From positions 1 through 47,563 of the forward strand of contig JAMLHH010000022.1 in the NCBI GenBank assembly GCA_023957215.1: a stretch of DNA of 47,563 bases, given 5' to 3'. The position numbers and the translations under genes were made by a program. This document shows, in pieces, positions 34,150-42,605 of this stretch. Each line of letters begins with the position of its first letter. The first letter of the stretch is position 1. The notes beneath the pieces are model-generated. The model did no database searches and was not told the origin of the DNA. It worked only from the letters and a program-made list of their open reading frames with translations. Source of the DNA: Chitinophagales bacterium. GTDB taxonomy: Bacteria > Bacteroidota > Bacteroidia > Chitinophagales > JADIYW01.

Positions 34150-34833
34150 TTAGGCTTCTAAAAAGGCCGCTTCTAATTCAAATGGTGGCAAGTATTTTCC
34201 GTCTTTATAGACTCTCATATTTCCACCGGAAAGTTCATCTATTAATACGATACTGCCATCCGGTCTTTTGCCGTACTCAAATTTGATATCATACAAATCC
34301 AAACCTTTCTCTGCCAATGCACCTTTGATTTCTTTTGCAATTTTTTTTGTCAAATCTACTATCGTTTGATAGTCATCGGCTGTCAAAATATTTAATTGTT
34401 TCAAAGCATCTTTTGTGATAGGTGGATCTTCACGTCCATCATCTTTGATGGTAATTTCCACAAAAGCATCTAATTCCTGTCCTTCCGTACAGTACGCACC
34501 GTATCTTCTTAGAAAGCTGCCTACTGCCTTAAAGCGACAGATAATCTCTAAGCCGTTACCAAATACTTTGGCACGCAATACTTTCATAGTGACCTCATCA
34601 ATATCCGCAGAAATAAAGTGTGTATTGATTCCTTTAGAATTGAGAAGTTGGAAAAGTGCTTGGCTCATTTTTAAATCTGAGCGACCGGCTCCTTCCACTG
34701 TCAAGCCCACGGTATTTGCGCCCGGATCAAATTGACCATCAGTACCGGTCATGTCATCTTTGAATTTTAGGAGTATATGATCTTCATCTATTTCATATAC
34801 ATCCTTTGTCTTTCCTTGATAAATTAATTTCAT
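34150..34833 (-). CDS. purC: SAICAR synthetase PurC
   Basis: The protein has 227 residues, of the short bacterial form. It condenses CAIR with aspartate in purine synthesis. Motifs in order: 'LIYQGKTKDVYEIDEDHILL', 'KFKDDMTGTDGQF', 'THFISADIDEVTMKVLRAK', 'GLEIICRFKAVGSFLRRYG', 'DPPITKDALKQLNI', 'DIKFEYGKRPDGSIVLIDEL' and 'GGNMRVYKDGK'. All usual nucleotide and substrate segments are visible. It lies 25 bases after sucC on the same strand, so the two may be co-transcribed, although their pathways differ. Confidence 0.95.
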   Translation of the reverse strand: MKLIYQGKTKDVYEIDEDHILLKFKDDMTGTDGQFDPGANTVGLTVEGAGRSDLKMSQALFQLLNSKGINTHFISADIDEVTMKVLRAKVFGNGLEIICRFKAVGSFLRRYGAYCTEGQELDAFVEITIKDDGREDPPITKDALKQLNILTADDYQTIVDLTKKIAKEIKGALAEKGLDLYDIKFEYGKRPDGSIVLIDELSGGNMRVYKDGKYLPPFELEAAFLEA

Positions 34834-34858
34834 ATAGTTTTGGATGTGAAAATTCTTT

Positions 34859-36070
34859 TTAAGCTAAAGCTTCTTTAACAAGTTGGGCTGCTTCTGACAA
34901 CAAAATGGCAGATTTTACTCTCAAACCTGAGTTTTCTATCATCTCTTTTGCTAACTCGGCATTTGTACCTTGTAAACGGACGATGATAGGAATGTTGATA
35001 TTTTTAATGTTTTTATAAGCATGAATAACACCTTCGGCCACTCTGTCACATCTGACAATACCACCGAAAATATTAATAAGAATAGCTTCTACTTTAGGGT
35101 CTTTCAATATAATTTTAAAAGCGGCTTCCACTCTTTCGGCATCTGCCGTACCACCCACATCCAAAAAATTGGCAGGATCACCACCTGATAGCTTGATAAT
35201 ATCCATCGTCGCCATTGCCAGACCGGCTCCATTGACCATACAACCGACGTTTCCCTCTAATTGCACATAATTCAAATCGTATTTACCGGCTTCCACTTCG
35301 GCAGGATCTTCTTCTGTAAGGTCTCTCATTTCGGCTATCTCTTTATGGCGGTAAAGTGCATTGTCATCAATATTAAATTTACAATCCACTGCCAGCATTT
35401 TGTCGTCAGATGTTTTGAGCAAAGGATTGATTTCTATCATGGAGGCATCAGACTCTTCATAAGCTTTGTAAAGCTTGAGTACCAAGCTTACCATATTTTT
35501 AAAGGCCACTCCTTTCAATCCCAAATGAAAGGCGATACGTCTTGCCTGAAATCCTTGTATGCCTATACTTGGATCTATCCATTCTTTGAATATTTTTTCA
35601 GGTGTATTTGCGGCGACCGTCTCTATATCCATCCCGCCTTCGGTAGAATACATGATGACATGTCTTTCTTTTGCCCTATCTAAAAGGATAGAAAAATAGT
35701 ATTCCTTGATATCACTTTCTCCCGGATAATAAGCATCCTCACCTATAAAGACTTTATTGACTACTTTCCCTTGAGGCCCGGTTTGCTTTGTGACTAACTT
35801 GCCACCGATGATAGTAGCAGAAATTCTTTTGACGTCATCCAAAGTTTTTGCTAATGCCACACCGTGTTGCTCAGTCCCTTCAATGATACCTTTTCCTCTA
35901 CCGCCGGCATGAATTTGTGATTTTACAACCCAAAGTCTCGTCCCTGTATCGTGGCTCAATCTTTTTGCAGCTTCGACGGCATCTGTTGCAGTTTCGGCAA
36001 CATAACCTCTCTGAACTTTTACATTAAACTTCTCTAATATGGACTTACCTTGATATTCGTGAATATTCAT
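34859..36070 (-). CDS. sucC: Succinyl-CoA synthetase beta subunit
   Basis: The protein has 403 residues, close to the usual ~390. The N-terminal ATP-grasp domain starts with '[17 protein letters not shown]' and includes '[15 protein letters not shown]' and '[20 protein letters not shown]' (metal site). The C-terminal CoA-ligase domain contains '[19 protein letters not shown]', '[20 protein letters not shown]', '[17 protein letters not shown]' and '[15 protein letters not shown]'. It makes ATP or GTP from succinyl-CoA in the citric acid cycle. The alpha subunit gene sucD is not in the window, so the subunits are split in this genome. A TAAGTTTG box on the minus strand at 36148-36141 may be its -7 promoter element. 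Confidence 0.96.
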   Translation of the reverse strand: MNIHEYQGKSILEKFNVKVQRGYVAETATDAVEAAKRLSHDTGTRLWVVKSQIHAGGRGKGIIEGTEQHGVALAKTLDDVKRISATIIGGKLVTKQTGPQGKVVNKVFIGEDAYYPGESDIKEYYFSILLDRAKERHVIMYSTEGGMDIETVAANTPEKIFKEWIDPSIGIQGFQARRIAFHLGLKGVAFKNMVSLVLKLYKAYEESDASMIEINPLLKTSDDKMLAVDCKFNIDDNALYRHKEIAEMRDLTEEDPAEVEAGKYDLNYVQLEGNVGCMVNGAGLAMATMDIIKLSGGDPANFLDVGGTADAERVEAAFKIILKDPKVEAILINIFGGIVRCDRVAEGVIHAYKNIKNINIPIIVRLQGTNAELAKEMIENSGLRVKSAILLSEAAQLVKEALA

Positions 36071-36140
36071 ATTACTATTTTTATTTTTCTCTTAATTTTA
36101 GTGCCTAAATATACTTATTTGAGTTTGTACTTTGTGTATT

Positions 36141-36148
36141 CAAACTTA
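36141..36148 (-). promoter_or_regulatory. Candidate -7 box of sucC
   Basis: TAAGTTTG on the minus strand matches TAnnTTTG, about 71 bases before the sucC start, within the divergent sucC/DUF3822 region. No clear -33 partner was found. Confidence 0.3.
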
Positions 36149-36224
36149 CTTAGTTTTACATTGTTAACGAAAATAAACGTAATATTGTTGATTTCTATTA
36201 AAAATTTATTTTCCTTTTTGATCA

Positions 36225-37016
36225 ATGAAAGAGACGGGCAAAATATTAAACCTTGAATTGCATCCTAACTACTTCGTTTACGGCGTGTTAGATACAATGG
36301 CACAGACTTTTCTGTCAGTGGATATTCAATACAATCATTCTAACAGTTCTAACGAGATAGATTTGAATCTTCTTAGTGAATGGCTGAAAGGTCATCAGAA
36401 AATTTGGAGTACACATTATCAAAAAGTGTCAATAGCTGTTTTTTGTTGTCCGACTACTCTTACACCAGATACGGGCGGGGGTATCACTGCACTTAAAAGC
36501 TTGACACCGCACGATTCAGACAGTATCGCATATAAGCAGATTCGTCTGAATGAGGACACCGTTTTCACTTTTGGCATTCCCAACGAAATCAGTCATCTTT
36601 TAAACAGTTATTTTGTCAATACGGTCATTCTTCCCAATGCTTTAGGTATTTTAAAAAATGCTTTAGAAATGAATACCGGCAATTCTTTATATCTGCATAT
36701 TACTCCTTTGGAAGTCAGTTTTTTTCAACTCAATCATAAAAAGCTCTGCTATTACAATACTTTCCGATATAACAATCAAGACGATTTATTGTATTATACC
36801 TTATTGGTTTTTAAAATGCTCCAACTTTCTACAGAAGAAGACAAAATGAATATATCAGGCTTCATTGAACAAGAATCCGAGATATATAAACTTCTATATC
36901 AATACATTAGAAACATAGAAATCAGTGACTATTCTATACAAATAGATAAGAAAATCAATCTGACCGATACTTTACACCCCAATTACTTGTCAAATATCTT
37001 ATATTTGAGCTTGTGA
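36225..37016 (+). CDS. DUF3822 family protein
   Basis: The 263-residue protein starts 'ILNLELHPNYFVYGVLDT' and continues 'QTFLSVDIQYNHSN'. The middle contains 'HLLNSYFVNTVILPNALGIL' and 'SLYLHITPLEVSFFQLNHKK'. This order and length match the DUF3822 family found almost only in Bacteroidota. Members resemble a degenerate actin/ASKHA fold; no function is known to me. It overlaps rsmD by four bases (GTGA), and the DUF3822-rsmD-coaD order is one I know from this phylum, which suggests a housekeeping role. Confidence 0.88.
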   Translation: MKETGKILNLELHPNYFVYGVLDTMAQTFLSVDIQYNHSNSSNEIDLNLLSEWLKGHQKIWSTHYQKVSIAVFCCPTTLTPDTGGGITALKSLTPHDSDSIAYKQIRLNEDTVFTFGIPNEISHLLNSYFVNTVILPNALGILKNALEMNTGNSLYLHITPLEVSFFQLNHKKLCYYNTFRYNNQDDLLYYTLLVFKMLQLSTEEDKMNISGFIEQESEIYKLLYQYIRNIEISDYSIQIDKKINLTDTLHPNYLSNILYLSL

Positions 37017-37576
37017 GAATTATATCCGGCACTTTAGGAGGCAGAAGATTTTATCCGCCGAGGAATATTCCGGCCCGACCGACTACTGATGTAGCCAAGA
37101 CGGCTCTTTTCAATATTTTAAACAACATCATTGATTACGAAGAGACCCAATATCTCGATTTATTTTCGGGTACGGGTGCTATTTCTTTTGAGATGTATTC
37201 ACGAGGATGTAGAAATATCACAATGGTGGACATGTCTTCTATCAGTGTGGGTTTTCAAAAAAAACTTGCCGGGGACTTAAAAGTAGATCAGACGGTTTTT
37301 AAGATTTTGAAAGGAGATGCTTTGCAGTATATCAACGCTTCTACACAGACATACCGGCTCATTTTTGCCGGACCGCCTTATGCACTTGAAGTCATAGATG
37401 ATATTCCTGATATGATTATTCAACACCCGAAACTTTTGGCAGAAGATGGTATTTTTATTTTGGAAACATCCGACAGGCACAATTTTAGACAACATCCCTA
37501 TTTGAATCAAGTCCGCCATTACGGACAAACGCATTTTTGGTTTTTCTCACACGAAAAAAATTTAAAAGATGAATAA
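37013..37576 (+). CDS. rsmD: 16S rRNA (guanine966-N2)-methyltransferase RsmD
   Basis: The protein has 187 residues with a GTG start inside the preceding stop. Family signatures are 'MRIISGTLGGRRFYPP', 'RPTTDVAKTALFNIL' and the SAM-binding motif I 'YLDLFSGTGAISFEMYSRG'. Motif IV, normally DPPF/Y in RsmD, reads 'IFAGPPYAL': the catalytic Asp is Gly120 here. Everything around it is conserved, so either the enzyme is altered or there is a local sequence error (the codons are GCC GGA CCG). It overlaps coaD by eight bases. Confidence 0.93.
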   Translation: MRIISGTLGGRRFYPPRNIPARPTTDVAKTALFNILNNIIDYEETQYLDLFSGTGAISFEMYSRGCRNITMVDMSSISVGFQKKLAGDLKVDQTVFKILKGDALQYINASTQTYRLIFAGPPYALEVIDDIPDMIIQHPKLLAEDGIFILETSDRHNFRQHPYLNQVRHYGQTHFWFFSHEKNLKDE

Positions 37577-38057
37577 GATAGCAATTTTTCCGGGTTCTTT
37601 TGATCCTATTACCAATGGTCATGTGGATATCATCAAGAGGACTTTACCACTTTTTGACAAGATAATAGTAGCCATCGGTGTCAATACTCAAAAAAAGTAT
37701 CTTTTCTCGTTGGAAGATAGAAAAGCTTGGATAAAAGAGGTTTTTAAAGACGAACCCAAAGTAGAAATAGACAGTTACAATGGGCTGACCATCAATTACT
37801 GTAAAAAAGCACAGGCAAGTTACATCATCAGAGGTATCAGAAGTGCTTTGGATTTTGAATACGAAAAGACCATCGCCCACTTAAATAGTACAATGCAGCC
37901 GGATATTGAAACGGTTTTGATACTTTCAAAAGCGGAGCTGTCGTCTATTTCATCTACTATTGTACGGGAAATTATTATTGGAAATGGTGATATTGGTAAA
38001 TTTATACCGCACTCTATTTCTGATTCTATTACAAAAGATAAAATACATCGTCAGTAG
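37569..38057 (+). CDS. coaD: Phosphopantetheine adenylyltransferase
   Basis: The protein has 162 residues, the normal length. It makes dephospho-CoA from pantetheine phosphate and ATP. The T/HxGH nucleotide motif is 'FPGSFDPITNGHVDII', with 'IIRGIRSALDFEYEKTIA' and 'SAELSS'-type segment 'KAELSSISSTIVREII' carrying the conserved SS-x-x-VRE. It is the last gene of the DUF3822-rsmD-coaD unit. Its 3' end overlaps the convergent HAD gene by seven bases. Confidence 0.96.
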   Translation: MNKIAIFPGSFDPITNGHVDIIKRTLPLFDKIIVAIGVNTQKKYLFSLEDRKAWIKEVFKDEPKVEIDSYNGLTINYCKKAQASYIIRGIRSALDFEYEKTIAHLNSTMQPDIETVLILSKAELSSISSTIVREIIIGNGDIGKFIPHSISDSITKDKIHRQ

Positions 38058-38668
38058 TTTTTTAAAATCTGCGTGATATCATCTTTGGGGTCAACTAAAA
38101 TAGTCTGAATACCCAATTGTTTCGCACCTGCGATATTGTCGGCTCTATCATCCAAGAATAAAGTTTTTGTCGGAAATAAATTTTGCTGTTTTAATACATG
38201 AGTATAAATCTCCGTATCCGGTTTCAGCATTTTTATTTCGTAAGAATAATAACAATGTTCAAATATTTCATTCATGATATTTTTGCCATACAAGGTATTT
38301 ACTTTATCCAAAAAGTATTCAATGTGTAGTGAATTGGTATTGCTCAATAAAAATAGCCTGTATCTTTTTTTGAGTTTCAAAAGAAAGTTGACCCGATGTA
38401 CAGGCAATTCCTTTAAGACAAAATTCCAAGTCTCAAGGATATGTTTCTTCGTAACATGGATATTTGCATGGTTTTCTATTGTACTGATAAAAAAATCAGA
38501 ATCAAACAATCCCGCTTCAAATTGAAGAAAAAACTTCTTACCCACCAAATAGTCGTATTGATTTTTATATTCAAATAAATCTCTGACCTTGTCGTGCCAA
38601 ACATTCATATCCTCAAGAGGAAGTACGACATTTCCTAAATCAAAAACAATCGCTTCAATTTCCTGCAT
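38051..38668 (-). CDS. HAD superfamily phosphatase
   Basis: The 205-residue protein belongs to the subfamily with 'FDLGNVV' as motif I (nucleophile Asp10; the Gly at +2 is usual in YihX-like members). Motif II is 'LFLLSNTNSLHIEYF', with Lys in 'YSYEIKMLKPDTEIY' and motif IV 'LFLDDRADNIAGAKQLGI'. A helical cap (about 15-95) sits between motifs I and II. YihX-type enzymes hydrolyse sugar phosphates such as glucose-1-phosphate; the substrate here is unknown. It lies alone between coaD and the cbb3 operon. Confidence 0.88.
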   Translation of the reverse strand: MQEIEAIVFDLGNVVLPLEDMNVWHDKVRDLFEYKNQYDYLVGKKFFLQFEAGLFDSDFFISTIENHANIHVTKKHILETWNFVLKELPVHRVNFLLKLKKRYRLFLLSNTNSLHIEYFLDKVNTLYGKNIMNEIFEHCYYSYEIKMLKPDTEIYTHVLKQQNLFPTKTLFLDDRADNIAGAKQLGIQTILVDPKDDITQILKNY

Positions 38669-38691
38669 ACTTGCAAGATAATGAGTTAATG

Positions 38692-38736
38692 TGAGAATTT
38701 GAAAATTAGAAAATTTGAGGATTTGAAAATTGGGGA
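38692..38736. repeat. AT-rich GAnnATTTGAAAATT repeat tract
   Basis: The stretch contains GAGAATTTGAAAATTAG, AAAATTTGAGG and ATTTGAAAATTGGGG, i.e. degenerate tandem copies of an ATTTGAAAATT-like unit. It lies between the HAD gene start and the end of the cbb3 operon. I recall similar tracts between genes in other Bacteroidota. Confidence 0.5.
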
Positions 38737-38744
38737 GTATCTCT

Positions 38745-39464
38745 TTATTTATCGACAGTAGTGGTACAACAGCCTTCCATATAATGTGTATGTTGATTCA
38801 TCATAGGGCTGAGATAAGGAATACCGAGATTCATTCCCCTTAAAATCAAGATGATGGCAAGTGCCGTTATCCATATCGGAACAATCTTTTTGAAAAGATG
38901 TCTTGTTGAAGTTTTTATCCATTTACCAGAAATCATCAAAAGTGCCATCAGCGGCAAAGTTCCTATGCCAAAGAAAAACATCAATGCACTACTTTTCCAT
39001 ACCGAGCCGGTAGCAAATGCGGCGACCAATGCCATATAGACCAAACCACAGGGAAGCAATCCATTGATCAACCCGATAACCAGAAAGGTGGAATAAGTCT
39101 TTTCTTTCTGCATTTGAATTCCCATGAGTGAAGAGATTTTAACACCTATTTTTCCCGAATCTAACCAATGTGGTCTAAAAAAATAAATTGCTGCAAAAAG
39201 CAACATCAAGATGCCGGCAGTAATAGATAAAGCCTGTTGGAGTCCAAAGAATTGAAAGCTCTGTCCCAATAGTCCGGGTATCATCCCCAAGACGGCATAA
39301 GTGATAGCCCTGCCAAAATTGTAAAGGAAAATACTAAGATATTTCTCCATTGTCTGAAGCCGGTGTACCGGCAATGATAATGCGATGGGACCACACATAC
39401 CCACACAATGCAATCCGCCTAATAACCCTAAGCTGAGACCTGTCAGTATAAATGAGAGTTCCAT
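38745..39464 (-). CDS. SafE/TauE-like membrane protein of the cbb3 operon
   Basis: The protein has 239 residues and six to seven membrane segments. The first helix carries 'GLLGGLHCVGMCGPIALSLP', the HCxGMCGP motif of the UreH/DsbD-like transmembrane family that is often the last gene of cbb3 oxidase operons. A second 'GLINGLLPCGLVYMALVAAF' repeats the internal pattern. The Cys and Met residues suggest copper handling. The C-terminus is His-rich ('MNQHTHYMEGCCTT'), another likely metal site. It ends the operon, 12 bases after ccoH. A role in copper delivery for oxidase assembly is inference from context and motifs. Confidence 0.85.
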   Translation of the reverse strand: MELSFILTGLSLGLLGGLHCVGMCGPIALSLPVHRLQTMEKYLSIFLYNFGRAITYAVLGMIPGLLGQSFQFFGLQQALSITAGILMLLFAAIYFFRPHWLDSGKIGVKISSLMGIQMQKEKTYSTFLVIGLINGLLPCGLVYMALVAAFATGSVWKSSALMFFFGIGTLPLMALLMISGKWIKTSTRHLFKKIVPIWITALAIILILRGMNLGIPYLSPMMNQHTHYMEGCCTTTVDK

Positions 39465-39476
39465 TTGTCCACCCTA

Positions 39477-39914
39477 TTACAGTACTTGAAAATTGTTGTC
39501 GTCATAGTACATTTGTCCGTCATTCTCCCATTTGACACGGATTTTATAGACACCTTTTACTAAGTTTTGCTTATCAATATAGTAAGCACCATTTTCATCA
39601 GGTTCTAATTTAAATTGAACATCCAAACTTTGATTGTCTGGTTTTAGAAATTCAATTTGTCCATTTTGTATATGCTGAAAACTATTTTTTGGGAGCTGTA
39701 CAATCACTTGAGATTGACTTTGATCTACCAAAGCTTGTGTACGTATTTTTTGAAGTGCTATTTCTGCATCTATTAACTTTTGATATTCTTGTTCACGAAC
39801 GTAATAATTATCGTCTAATGTTTCATTGGTTTGTTGCATAGATATGTACAGCATGCCGAGCATCATCGTGACAAATAAAACCAGTGTAATTAATATTTTA
39901 TAACCGAAGTTCAT
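39477..39914 (-). CDS. ccoH: cbb3 oxidase assembly protein CcoH/FixH
   Basis: The protein has 145 residues: an N-terminal membrane segment ('ILITLVLFVTMMLGMLYIS', about 7-25), then a periplasmic domain with 'NETLDDNYYVREQEYQKLID', the typical FixH start, and a beta-rich end ('YYIDKQNLVKGVYKIRVKWE'). FixH stabilises the CcoI ATPase and the oxidase during assembly. It is five bases downstream of ccoG and in the normal gene order. Confidence 0.92.
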   Translation of the reverse strand: MNFGYKILITLVLFVTMMLGMLYISMQQTNETLDDNYYVREQEYQKLIDAEIALQKIRTQALVDQSQSQVIVQLPKNSFQHIQNGQIEFLKPDNQSLDVQFKLEPDENGAYYIDKQNLVKGVYKIRVKWENDGQMYYDDNNFQVL

Positions 39915-39919
39915 ATCTT

Positions 39920-41323
39920 TTATTTAAAAGGTCCCATAAAGTTTGATTTGACTGTTTGTATCAATGCTCCATCGTGGTATAAGCCTACTTTTATATGTGA
40001 AGTATGGCTTTCCAAATCTTCTGTGGGTCTATCTACGAAGAAAGTAATTTTATTCATAGACTCCTTTTTAAGCACTGCACCTTCGTTATTACCTATCATT
40101 CTAATATCACCATCCACATCCATCAATCGGAGCTCTACCGGAATATCTCTACTCGTCTTGTTGAGTACTTTGGCATCAAATAGATTGCTGACCGTATGTT
40201 TATCCTCTGACATTTGATAAGTCTGTCCTTTTACTCTAAAGATTTTAGCATCCACATTTTTTCTACTGACTATCAGTGCGACCAAGAAAGTCAGCATAAT
40301 GATTACAACACCTGTATAAGCTTTTGCTTTGAGAGTCATTGGTGATTTTTTGCCTGATTTGATTTCGTTTTCTGAAGCATAACGTATCAAACCTCTTGGT
40401 AGGTCTAGCTTGTCCATGACATCGTCACACTCATCTATACAGGCAGTACATCCTACACACTCCATCTGCACGCCGTTCCTGATATCTATACCAGTAGGAC
40501 AGACAGTCACACATCTAAAACAATCTATACAATCCCCTAAATTTAATTCGGCTTTTTGTTTAAACTTTCCTCTTGGTTCACCACGTTTGTAATCGTAGCT
40601 TACTTGCATAGTGTCATTGTCATACATGGTACTTTGAAGACGGCCATAAGGGCAAATAGTAGTACAAACAATCTCTCTCACATAAGCAAATACGAAATAA
40701 AACATACCTGTAAAGACAAGTACACCGAATAGCATTCCAAAATTATCTATCGGATGAGTCATCTTTTGGAACAGCACTTTTGAACCTATAATATAGGAAA
40801 GAAAAGCATTGGCTATCAATAGAGAGAAACCTAAGAACAAAGTATGTTTCAGTCCTTTTTTTAATATTTTCTCCAAATTCCAAGGCGTAGCATTCAACTT
40901 TTTTTGCTGTGTCGGCGTACCTTCTATCCACCATTCTATTTTTCTAAAAACAAACTCCATGAAAATAGTCTGCGGACAAATCCACCCACAAAAGATACGT
41001 CCATAGACTGCTGTAAATAGTGCAATCAGCACAATAGCCGTAATGGCAGCTATGGCAAAAATGAAGAAATCGTTGGGCCAAAATATCTTGCCGAAGACAG
41101 AGAACCTACCTTCAATAAAGTTAAACTGTAGAAATTGTGTACCATTGATATAAATCAAAGGCATGGCAAAGAAAATACCGAGATAAAAATAAGCCAAATA
41201 AGATCTCCACTTGTAAAATCTCCCTGAAGGTTTAGTGGCATAAATCCAGTTTCTCTTTCCTTCTTCCGTTACTGTACTTACTCTTTCCCTAAACTGACTT
41301 GTATCAATTCTCTTCTTTGCCAT
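39920..41323 (-). CDS. ccoG: CcoG/RdxA polyferredoxin of cbb3 assembly
   Basis: The protein has 467 residues. About five membrane segments occupy residues 45-235, with 'GRIFCGWICPQTIFMEFVFR' and 'REIVCTTICPYGRLQS'. A two-cluster ferredoxin domain follows: 'CIDCFRCVTVCPTGIDIRNG' and 'CVGCTACIDECDDVMDKL'. A further membrane segment (about 330-350) leads to a C-terminal Ig-like periplasmic domain ('IPVELRLMDVDGDIRMIGN'). CcoG is a cupric reductase supplying Cu(I) for the oxidase. It is complete by motif. It follows ccoP by 11 bases. Confidence 0.95.
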   Translation of the reverse strand: MAKKRIDTSQFRERVSTVTEEGKRNWIYATKPSGRFYKWRSYLAYFYLGIFFAMPLIYINGTQFLQFNFIEGRFSVFGKIFWPNDFFIFAIAAITAIVLIALFTAVYGRIFCGWICPQTIFMEFVFRKIEWWIEGTPTQQKKLNATPWNLEKILKKGLKHTLFLGFSLLIANAFLSYIIGSKVLFQKMTHPIDNFGMLFGVLVFTGMFYFVFAYVREIVCTTICPYGRLQSTMYDNDTMQVSYDYKRGEPRGKFKQKAELNLGDCIDCFRCVTVCPTGIDIRNGVQMECVGCTACIDECDDVMDKLDLPRGLIRYASENEIKSGKKSPMTLKAKAYTGVVIIMLTFLVALIVSRKNVDAKIFRVKGQTYQMSEDKHTVSNLFDAKVLNKTSRDIPVELRLMDVDGDIRMIGNNEGAVLKKESMNKITFFVDRPTEDLESHTSHIKVGLYHDGALIQTVKSNFMGPFK

Positions 41324-41334
41324 CTCACTTATTT

Positions 41335-42429
41335 TTATTCATTGGTCTCATCTACTGACGCAACACTACCATTCTCATCACTTGTTGCTTTATGTAACTC
41401 ACCTTCCGGCGCTTTTCCACCTTCAGGATGACTACCTTGAAGTGAAATGATAAATGCCACTGTCTCTTGTATTTGTTTGGGAGACAAGTCGTCTTTCCAT
41501 GCGACCATCCCTTTGTCTAAGACTCCATACTTGATAGTTTTAAAGACATCTTTTACATCACCACCATGCAACCAGTATTCATCCGTCAAATTAGGCCCTA
41601 TGCTACCACCGCCATCTGCCTTATGACATACGGCACAGTTTGCTGAAAATATTTTAGCTCCATTTTGGATACTTGCATTATCGGTTAAAAGTGTTACATT
41701 GTTTTCATCCACCATACCACCTTGTTTTTCAAGAAACTTGGCATGTTCCACTTCTGCAATCGTCATCTCATTATTAAACTCTTGAATCTGATTGGGCAAA
41801 GATTTACTGACATGGTAAATCCAAAAGTAAACAATCGCAAAAATGATAGTACCGGCGAAACCAAAGGTAAACCAAGGTGGTGTAACGTTGTCTAATTCTT
41901 TTATACCGTCGTAAACATGATCCAATTCGATTTCGGCTTCATCTTCAATCGGTCTGAATTTATTGATTTTTTCCCACCATGAAGCTGCAAGTCCTACTTT
42001 CTTCTTTTTCTCTTGGGATTCGACAGACTTTTTAGGTACGAAACTATCTAAGAGCCTGAGACCTTGACCGACTAAGATGATAATCAATACAAACTCCGTC
42101 AATACGATTCCCAATAAAGTCCAAGTGATATAGGTAAAACCATTAAACGCAGAGGCATGGATAGAGTGAGAACTCCAAATCGTCATTAGAGCTAGAATAA
42201 TAGTTGCTTTCGTTCCTTTTTTCAATTTATAATCTACGCCAAATACAAATACCTTGATCAATAGATAAATCGGTATTAATAAGAGAACTGCCAATCCGAG
42301 TAGTAACAAATCTGTGCTATTGTCAAATATACCCGGCTCTAGTGTTGCATCTTGTGCATAGACTCCTACGGATAAAAACGTTAGGAGCATAGAACTAAAA
42401 AGTTTTTTATTTTTCAAAATTAATTTCAT
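41335..42429 (-). CDS. ccoP: cbb3 oxidase subunit III (CcoP), one heme-binding site
   Basis: The protein has 364 residues from ATG 42429. An ATG seven codons earlier would overlap the end of ccoQ, and the chosen start gives a short basic end before a signal-like hydrophobic stretch ('MLLTFLSVGVYAQ'). Membrane segments lie near 37-60, 70-90 and 95-120, and the CcoP anchor at about 185-205 ('PPWFTFGFAGTIIFAIVYFW'). A single cytochrome c domain follows: Cys265, Cys268 and His269 in 'CAVCHKADGG', 'GPNLTDEYWLHGG', and the axial Met in 'KGMVAWKDDL'. Proteobacterial CcoP has two hemes; only one CxxCH is seen here. The extra N-terminal part is unusual compared with the classical subunit. Confidence 0.93.
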   Translation of the reverse strand: MKLILKNKKLFSSMLLTFLSVGVYAQDATLEPGIFDNSTDLLLLGLAVLLLIPIYLLIKVFVFGVDYKLKKGTKATIILALMTIWSSHSIHASAFNGFTYITWTLLGIVLTEFVLIIILVGQGLRLLDSFVPKKSVESQEKKKKVGLAASWWEKINKFRPIEDEAEIELDHVYDGIKELDNVTPPWFTFGFAGTIIFAIVYFWIYHVSKSLPNQIQEFNNEMTIAEVEHAKFLEKQGGMVDENNVTLLTDNASIQNGAKIFSANCAVCHKADGGGSIGPNLTDEYWLHGGDVKDVFKTIKYGVLDKGMVAWKDDLSPKQIQETVAFIISLQGSHPEGGKAPEGELHKATSDENGSVASVDETNE

Positions 42430-42439
42430 GGTTATTTTT

Positions 42440-42604
42440 TTATTCGTCATCTAATGGAAGTCTCTCAATATGTTTCACCGATTGATCGCTCATTCTAAAT
42501 ACACGTAATGTCACGATTACAAAGAATATCACAAAAATCAAAAGTGAAATGATAGGATAGATAGAGACTCCTTCTATGTTTGATAAATAGTGCGCTAATT
42601 TCAT
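42440..42604 (-). CDS. ccoQ: cbb3 oxidase subunit IV-like CcoQ
   Basis: The small protein has 54 residues from ATG 42604. The frame is open 20 codons further, but that part overlaps the ccoNO end and is polar. It has one membrane segment ('IYPIISLLIFVIFFVIVTLR') and a short charged tail ('MSDQSVKHIERLPLDDE'). Size, topology and position between ccoNO and ccoP identify it as CcoQ/FixQ, which stabilises the complex. Confidence 0.85.
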   Translation of the reverse strand: MKLAHYLSNIEGVSIYPIISLLIFVIFFVIVTLRVFRMSDQSVKHIERLPLDDE

Positions 42605-42605
42605 C

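Noticed and set aside
35261..35683. 140-codon plus-strand frame
   Set aside because: It is a shadow of sucC on the opposite strand.
38051..38668. HAD protein as inactive because motif I is DLG rather than DxD
   Set aside because: FDLGNV is the normal motif I of the YihX-like subgroup.
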